A DNA stretch of 64,000 bases from Patiria pectinifera (Eukaryota > Echinodermata > Asteroidea > Valvatida > Asterinidae): NCBI GenBank assembly GCA_029964075.1, contig CM057129.1, forward strand, positions 22,559,430 through 22,623,429. Direction: 5' to 3'. The position numbers and the translations under genes were made by a program. Under the pieces are notes generated by a model that worked only from the letters and a program-made list of their open reading frames with translations, made no database searches and had not been told where the DNA came from. Positions 57,601-64,000 of the stretch are shown piece by piece. Position 1 is the stretch's first letter; each line of letters opens with the position of its first letter.

Positions 57601-60600
57601 ATTAGGGCTTTTAGTGAGAATCCAAATGTTTGCCCTCCTGCACAGCACAGAGTGGAAAATTAACATGGAAATTATGCACAGGCCAGTCCAGTAATGTTTG
57701 AGATACAGATGACACGTGTCAGACACAATCCTCATTGAAATCCTTCATGAAAATGAACAGATGAACTGGTTAGTACAGCAGCCGCAAGTAGTAGACCAAC
57801 AAAGAGATCTTGAATAAATAATATTGCCGGTACTTATGATGACAATGTAAATTTCCATTCGAATTTTCACCAGCCCGGGGGCTGCTCACTGCAAACACTG
57901 CCCGCGTGCGATCAATCCCGCAATGATCCTTGTAACAACACGGCCAGCTATTCTCAAACATGCCTCGGATGTTTCACCGTGGGGCGCTGCGGATGACGAT
58001 TCAGCGATGCCAGGCCGGGCCGCCATATTGACTCGGGCACCATAAACAAGGCAAGCAATTTACTAGCACTGAACACAGAGCAGTGCAAATGGCCGCAACC
58101 AGCACGGCAAACAGACGTGTGCAAACACTTACAAAGGGGGAGGGAGGGGAGAAAAAAAAGTTGCCTCTTGTGTTTCTCTTCCGCTTCTTCATATGGCTGG
58201 CTGAACTTGAGCTTCGGTTCCTCGTGAAAGCAGCTCAAAGAGAGAGAGAAAGGGGGGGGGGGGGGGGGGGAACACTTGACTTTCCCCCTAACTGGATGCA
58301 AAGCCAGGTACCTGGAAGGACTTTGCACGCCCCCCCCCCCCCATGAACGGTAATGGAACGAGGTAGAAGGGAAACAAGATGAAGGGACAAATCGGGACAA
58401 GAGTTATCGCTCATCATTCACAACGGTTGACAAGGGCTACTGTGTTGAGTGCTGGACCTGTCACCTGGCTCTGTTTACAGTGCAAACAGCACCGACTGAG
58501 GCAGGGAATGAGAGGGAGAGAAACAAGTGGCCACAGCCTGTGCACGCACCCAGCTCGGCAAAGACGAACATTGATCGAGCAGCGCCGACGAGAACAAACT
58601 ACTCATTTGTGTTGCTGACACTGGTTTGCTACAACCCAGAATCTATTCCAAGCGACGTTGACACTGCAGCTCATGCTGACGTCAGCCAGTGTACTGGATT
58701 CATCTATGTTATGCACAACCTCACTTGTGGTGTGGTTACAATCCTCAAAAGTCTCTCCTGAGCTCACCACACATCTCCAATTTTTTTTTGTGGCAAGCCA
58801 CCCCAACCCCCCCCCCTCCATTTCCCCAAACCAGCTCTCTTTATATACCCGGTCCGTGTTTACTCAGTCCTTGGCTGATTCTTCCAACACCACTCTGCAA
58901 ACACCATTTGCTTGTGCAAACAGCGTGCTCTTCTCCACACAATTTTGATTGCCCAGCAATTCTGGCGTTGGCCTCCATTATGCCCTGGCAAAATATTTGC
59001 GCTGCCATTTGTTAAATTTTAAACAGTGAATTTTTTTTTCTTCTGCTGGCGCAGCTGATGATGAATAACACAGAAGCGTCCGCTGACAAGAGGGTGTATT
59101 AGCGGCCTGCGATATTTAAATCTAACCGTGATGATTCTACGAGCCTGCTTGTTTTCCAACAACTCAGCACACAATCACTTCATACAATGACAACAGGCAT
59201 GACCTTTCAAAAGCGCTCATTTTAGAACAGTTAACCACAAAACAAGTCATTTTTTGTGAGCTATTGTATCTGAATCATCGTCATCCTGATAATATGAGGA
59301 GAGGATTGTTTGTTTGCTTAGAATATTTTGTTCTTTTTTTTTAGTGTTGTTGTCAAATGTACATGGGCAGGTGGACTTTGGAAGTCAATTTTGCATGTGT
59401 GGTCTCTCAAACATGTTTTTGTTTCTGTTTCTCACACATAAAAAGCCAATAAATAACACTTCAGTTTATCAAAAATTTGCCCTGCCTTTTTTGTGTGCTT
59501 CCTTTGTAAACACATACATGTTCCCCCAAAATAGCATATTGATAGATACAATTTTCGTTATCAAAAGCTTGTTTAAGATTAATACAATTTGGCGTTTCTT
59601 TGTATTTTTAAGTCCTAGATTGAGAAATGCTTGTACAATATCACAATTATGATAATCTCTTAATGACTTGCAAATTAATTTGGCAACATACTGTACATAT
59701 ATGTAAATATACATGTACGCGACACATATTCCAATCATGTATGTATGACTGTACCGATAAAAAAAAAAATAATGGGTAAACTTTGGCCGACAAATTGGAG
59801 TTCCTGGTAGATCTAGTTAAATTACATCTGACAGATTTGATTACAAATGCAGCCAACTAATTGAGAATATAGATCTGCGCTGTACACGGATGTACCGGTA
59901 GACAGTATTGCAGACTCAGCTCAGCCGACCGAAACGGCTAATATTGCTGGCGTATCCAACACGAGCAGATCAAAGTGGGGGGATGGTCTGCCAGTGCCAG
60001 CCACCAGGGACGAGGACGAACTAATCCATCCCGTCTCTTATTCCTGGTGACACCTAAGAACCAACCCGACGATTGGTCACGTTCGATTAAATGCCATAAT
60101 CGCGCTGGAAAATAAATTACCCCCGTCGACTGCATGCTCGCGGATGCGCATCATTACAATCGACAGGGCCGGTAATCAAGATCCCCCTTCACCAGACTTC
60201 ATTCGAAACGGTCTAAAAAGAAACCGGGGCAGCTGGTCCTCATGAATAATAAACGACGTTTCCATGACCGCAAATCTGTTAGTCGTCGTGTGCTATTAAT
60301 ACGAGCGTGCGAAGGGGAAAGACAGAAAGAGAGACACTTCATATCATCATGCTCCACAACGGCATGCACTTGTGCTTCTCGTTTACTCTCTCTCTCTCTG
60401 AAAAATCTGGGCCGTGGATGCATATGCAATTATACTTAAGAGCTGAAGAAAATAAAAAGAAAAGGGAAAAAAAAAAAGAGAGCTCATGTAATATTCAGGA
60501 AGACGGCTGGAGAGTAATTGGCATGGATGTGCGTGTTGGTGTAGTAGGACTGACGTGGGTTCTAGGTTTGCACTGCACGTCTTAATGGTGCTTGAATGTC

Positions 60601-63536
60601 AATCAAGCTATCTTTGTACGCAGGGTGTACATACTCGGCATCCGTGGAGCACTCTTATGGCAAGCCATCTCAAGGGCCGTGGCTACACTATGAAAACACA
60701 GCGCCGCCGATACACAATATACATGTGTACGGTGTATGCTGGATGGGACCAAAGACGGTCACGGAACACGTAGTCCCAGCCGCATCACCGAGTGCGCCTT
60801 TCACTTTGACTCCTACGACTGACGACGATGGGTTGTGTCTGTGTTGACACAGGCCCGTCGCCCACAGAGGCGCTGCAGAGGGTGCGAGAAATTTCGCCGC
60901 CATTTCACAAGGTGGCGCATGCAGAAAAAAAAGAAGAGGATGGGTCCGGTTACAAATGGGAAGTTGGAGAGGCGTAAGTGTGTGTGGCAGAGTGGCCCAC
61001 TGGTGTCATGAGCGCGCAATTATGAGGCAAACTTTACACATGGACATCCTTAAAAACATTATGTACCTTATTGCTGATAAACTTTAAGACAAATAGGAGG
61101 AGGAATTCATCTACTGATGAAACAAGTCTGCGCAAGTGTTTCTTAAACAACATCTTTTTTCTGTGGCTATTATATGACTATTCACTGCAGTGGGCAAATG
61201 GCAAACACAAATACAAAGTAGGATAAATTATTTGAAGAGGATGAATGTGTGGTGTGAACAATGCACAAGAGGCCACAGTTTAGGGCCAAGGGTGTGGAAT
61301 TCTGCCATTCAAAAATTATATGACAAGACAGTACAGTAGGACTGTGCATTTTCAAACAATTTAGTATTTGATTATTCTAATGTGGACTTGATCAAGTATT
61401 TGAATATTCGAAATGAGTTAAAATCAAGTTTAACTACCACCAGCCTACTGGCTGCTGATCAAGATTAGCGTGCTAGTGCGGTTGTCGAAAATTTACAAAG
61501 ATCTTGTTAAAGTGATACAGATGAGGTAGTGGAATGGCTGATATTTTTAAGTAAAAATTTTGGAAGCTCTCAAATCATGTGCGAAATTGGATTTTGGAAA
61601 AAAATGTGGCATTTGACACACAGTAAAACCACACAACTAATACGATTGAAAGAAAATCGTGGACGTATTTCATCATCTCCTACAGACCTTTTACATTTTC
61701 CAAGTATTCGAATCGACAAAATACAGGTTTACGGACATTCGGTTGTTGATTGAATATTCAACTCAGTCAATTTGGTATATTCGGCACAGCGCTACAAGAC
61801 AGCCCCTTTAACTAGAGGTCTACCGGGGACTGTAGGCCAATAAGTGTGTAATTACATTTTCCAGCTCAGCCTCGAACATCTACATCAGCAAAACCTGATT
61901 AGGCAGCTGCCCTCCAAAACTTAATTTGCGCAAGATTTGTCAAAATGGCCAAATTAGATTTACCCTAGGCTTCATGCGCAGGCAAAAAAACAAAACGCAA
62001 CCAAACAAGAACAAAAATTCCTGCCTGCCCAACATAACACAGCACTGGTTCACTAATCAACCAAATAAAATACTGACGATAATTTCTTAATTAAATCTTG
62101 CTGTAAAGGCCAACTTGATTTATTTTTTTGATTTTCTTTTTCGCCACAATATGGAACGTGGGTCAGTTTACAGTCAGGAAATGCAAAGCAAAAAAACACT
62201 GCTGCTTCTGCTAGATATATTATAAAGTTCATCAGCAAAAAAAGATACAATATTTGACATTTGGAGTAAATTGTCTTCTGTTCACAGAAGCGGGGTTTGG
62301 GGAATGGGCAGCATACTGTGTCAACACCTTTATACTTGTGAGAGGCTATTTGCGCGCCATTCAAATCCAAAGCCTGTCAATATTGGTTTTAGAAGTATTG
62401 GATTTGCCATCACGGTGCATTCTACTTTTCCACGAGATGGCAATCCTGCACAGTTAATCGATGGAATTCAACTCTGACACGCATGCATTTCCAAACACTG
62501 GCGGGACTCCAAGCCGTCTTTTATTACATCCCACCAATCCAAACATCTCTGCTTTGTTCAGGCTGTGCTATGATCCTCAACACTGAAGAATACGCAGGGG
62601 CCCGTACGCGACCTTTGACCCCCGTGATTTCATCCCGGTCTTTCTCCTTGGGCTCATTATGGCTGGTTTCCGGAGCATGCACACACCTCTCTGTTACGGT
62701 TATCGCAGCCAACACACATCACCACCTCTACATAATATTTTTTTTCTCCCCGGTTCCCCCGCTGCCGTGATTGAATTGGGTCAGTGGTTGACAGGAGTGG
62801 TTTGCGTTCTGCCTTCCTCTACCCTGGCGCGCGGATGACAGCCAATGTAATTACAGACATCGCGAGGAGATAAGGGGAAATCGTCAGAGGCCCCCCTGAT
62901 CAATCGGCGGTTGGGGGAAGAGGAGGGGAGGGAGAAACACTGACGGAAATCAACCATAGCATTTACTGAGACAAACTAGTGGCCTACGGATTGGTTGGAA
63001 GCCGTTTGGTGAGCGGAGAGACTCAAGTGGGAAAATACTGACACATACAGGAAATTTGGGTTAGTAAGGTATACCTGTCCAGTTGACCAGCTAGGGAAAA
63101 TGCAAAACTGCTCATTCATACAAGAAATTATGCACGATATTCCCAATCCCTCCTTAAAAACTAGCCCTTTGTTGGGCTGTTAACAATAACATGGTTCATT
63201 GTATTCATCAAACAATACAAGCCATCATTAGTTTGTGTAGTTTTCAGTGAAATTTGCGACAGTTTCTTAATTCCCACTGAATTGTGTGGAATTTTTAGTC
63301 ACATTTTATGAGTAAAAACCAGGGTTTACAAAAATTGCTTTAAATATATTTCAAAACCTTTTAACCAAATCTTTGAAAAGTTCTTTATTTCACTTGATCA
63401 AAGGGGAATCAGGAAAAATTGCTTATCATTTTTTTCGGGTTTTTTTTCCAAGAAAGTTATATATATGAAGAAAAAAATGCACAAATCTTACCTGTTTATG
63501 CATTTCCACGTTCAGCCCATACGACATTTCGTAATA
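51615..63536 (-). CDS. TLE: Groucho/TLE corepressor, three Q-domain exons (partial gene)
   Basis: Three minus-strand exons, all phase 0-0 with consensus splice sites: 63492-63536 ([15 protein letters not shown]), 52114-52176 ([20 protein letters not shown] + E), 51615-51689 ([20 protein letters not shown] + NAIIG). The 61 residues are the unmistakable core of the Groucho/TLE Q domain, which forms tetramers and binds TCF/LEF. Groucho/TLE proteins are nuclear corepressors recruited by Hairy/Hes, Engrailed, Runx and TCF factors. The exon boundaries match the known vertebrate TLE exon pattern. The N-terminal exons must lie above 64000. The glycine/proline-rich, CcN, SP and WD40 exons should lie below 51615 but were not found. 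Introns here are 11,315 and 424 bp. Confidence 0.95.
51898..52008. repeat. Short inverted repeat between Groucho exons
   Basis: GGCCCCCTTCAATGG at the left is inverted at the right as CCATTGAAGGGGGCC. It fits within the 424-bp intron and probably represents a small MITE. Confidence 0.7.
52114..52176 (-). CDS. TLE: Groucho/TLE exon [21 protein letters not shown]
   Basis: Minus strand: 63 nt between a cag acceptor and gtaagt donor. It encodes the stretch joining the two helices of the Q domain ([15 protein letters not shown]). It is separated by only 424 bp from the next exon and by 11.3 kb from the previous one. Confidence 0.95.
52640..52910. promoter_or_regulatory. Candidate intronic regulatory block
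   Basis: Non-repetitive segment close to the TEIAKRL exon, with CCTAATGACAAG, TGAGATGTCAAATGCGGAGA and CACTTTAATTGGG. Open frames cross it but lack splice sites and family similarity. Inferred from composition only. Confidence 0.25.
53035..53230 (+). repeat. tRNA-derived SINE-like segment in Groucho intron
   Basis: Contains ATAATTGTAGAGCACC, then GTACGTGGGTTCAATGCC (B-box-like GGTTCAATGCC), followed by CTTGGGCAAGACACTTTAC and AATTGCCTCTCTCCATCCAG. This resembles tRNA-headed SINEs of marine invertebrates with a conserved body. Confidence 0.6.
54780..55220. promoter_or_regulatory. Candidate intronic regulatory block
   Basis: Balanced composition, with CGTGACGGTCACGCG, GTCCGTGGCCATTAACGGG and, nearer the right end, CACTAATATATTAATGAAAA and CGGCCATGCATATCTGC. 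An (A)18 run at about 54913-54930 interrupts it. Resembles the mixed homeodomain- and octamer-like content of developmental enhancers; inference only. Confidence 0.25.
58252..58342. repeat. Poly(G)19 and poly(C)13 facing each other
   Basis: An uninterrupted run of 19 G (58252-58270) and a run of 13 C (58330-58342) are separated by 59 nt. They could pair as a hairpin or form G-quadruplex/i-motif structures. Such runs are common through the window (for example a C16 run at 33978-33993). Confidence 0.9.
59900..60320. promoter_or_regulatory. Candidate intronic regulatory block with TCF/LEF-like site
   Basis: Non-repetitive, higher G+C. AGATCAAAG at 59967-59975 fits the TCF/LEF consensus (WWCAAAG), of interest because Groucho binds TCF. 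Also CGCGCTGGAAAATAAATTAC, GGTAATCAAGATC and GCTATTAATACGAGCG. Confidence 0.28.
61337..61794 (+). mobile_element. hAT-like MITE H, copy 3 (diverged)
   Basis: Ends TAGGACTGTGC and GCACAGCGCTA, with flanks CAGTACAG and CAAGACAG (6 of 8 equal). Interior rich in TTGAATATTC words as in the other copies. Lies in the long Groucho intron. An open frame over 61529-61753 is inside the element and is not a gene. Confidence 0.7.
62580..63060. promoter_or_regulatory. Candidate intronic regulatory block near the YYEMSYG exon
   Basis: Contains CGCGACCTTTGACCCC (nuclear-receptor half-site-like), GGATGACAGCCAATGTAATT, GAGGAGATAAGGGG (GATA-like) and AAGTGGGAAAA at about 63026, close to the Su(H)/RBPJ consensus. 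No splice-bounded exon. Inferred. Confidence 0.25.
63492..63536 (-). CDS. TLE: Groucho/TLE exon [15 protein letters not shown]
   Basis: Read on the minus strand: acceptor ttgtacag, 45 nt, donor gtaaga. The 15 residues are nearly invariant in animal Groucho/TLE proteins (family forms have I or V at the LN-x-E position). It is part of the first amphipathic helix of the Q domain. Confidence 0.95.
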
Positions 63537-64000
63537 CTGTACAATGAAAAAGACACAATGGAAAAATGCATTATATATTTGTTGTACAATTATCATAGTA
63601 TCACTCACATTCAGAAATGTAGAATAAGAGTTCCAATTTAATTAAAGAGGAAAACAAAGATGGCATCTGCAAGTTGATGTCTAGGAATAAACTCATTCTT
63701 TGCCATTTGGAGCAGAAAATTACATCCTTCTGCAGTTCCAGAAATCATATGTTTGACATTATCAAACTTTGTATTAATGTGTACAATGTATTACAAATAT
63801 TTTTTTTTGGGGGGGGGGGATACCACATTTTAATAAAATTATACATTGTAACAAAATGGATACATTCAAGAATTTTGTACATTGTATTAACATGGTGTTA
63901 TAGTTTTTTCAAATAATTAGAGAGTGCCCATCAAAGTGTTTATATCAAAATGTTAACATTTATGACAAGATGAATATCATATGATGCATTTCATTTTAAG
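63537..64000 (-). other. Groucho upstream intron, no exon
   Basis: Sequence before the YYEMSYG acceptor. The preceding family exon ([20 protein letters not shown]-type) was looked for and not seen. A/T-rich with a G10 run near 63809-63819 and repeated TACATTGTA-type words. Confidence 0.7.

Larger units (their letters stand above)
52177..63491 (-). other. Groucho 11.3-kb intron with candidate regulatory blocks
   Basis: Mostly lacks the MITEs that crowd the left half of the window; only a SINE-like copy (53035), a hAT-like copy (61337) and homopolymers are visible. Alternating with A/T-rich sequence are non-repetitive mixed-GC segments at about 52640-52910, 53560-53800, 54780-55220, 57880-58110, 58380-58720, 59040-59180, 59900-60320 and 62580-63060. 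No nested gene is supported. Confidence 0.6.

Overview
This is a eukaryotic, intron-rich, A/T-leaning window with very little coding sequence. The genes, the many short palindromic and TTAA-flanked transposons, the recurrent TACATGTA-type words and the numerous poly(C)/poly(G) runs fit a marine invertebrate deuterostome, most likely an echinoderm or other ambulacrarian. This placement is an inference; no species marker is present. No rRNA gene, intact tRNA gene, CRISPR array or prokaryote-type operon was seen.

Two genes can be supported, pointing toward each other. On the + strand, six exons (4112-4282, 19357-19416, 20134-20293, 24839-24929, 25418-25498, 26531-26756) join in frame into 262 codons plus a stop. 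They encode the C-terminal part of SMG5, a nonsense-mediated mRNA decay (NMD) factor, including its whole PIN-like domain. The 5' part of the gene lies before the window. On the - strand, three phase-0 exons (63492-63536, 52114-52176, 51615-51689) encode 61 residues of the N-terminal Q (tetramerisation) domain of a Groucho/TLE corepressor. Its first exons lie beyond 64000. Its remaining exons, from the end of the Q domain through the WD40 propeller, were not found anywhere in the window.

Layout: 1-4111 is probably SMG5 intron with two mobile elements. 4283-19356 is a 15-kb SMG5 intron packed with non-autonomous transposons. 19357-26756 holds the last five SMG5 exons. 26757-44921 is intergenic, with repeats, foldbacks and one gene-free, mixed-GC block. 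44922-45421 is a run of exactly 500 N, an assembly join. 45422-51614 is Groucho intron. 51615-63536 holds the three Groucho exons and an 11.3-kb intron with several non-repetitive, mixed-composition stretches that look like candidate enhancers. 63537-64000 is upstream intron.

Repeats are the dominant content. At least six elements have TTAA flanks and matching inverted ends (piggyBac-type behaviour). Two elements with near-identical palindromic ends have perfect 8-bp target duplications, and one of them is inserted in the tip of another element. There are three elements of a hAT-like family, tRNA-derived SINE-like copies, foldbacks, and short tandem arrays. I found no convincing new multi-gene system. 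The observations most worth checking are a possible 3'UTR splice donor 53 nt after the SMG5 stop, the missing 3' part of Groucho next to the 500-N gap, and the candidate regulatory blocks in the Groucho intron.
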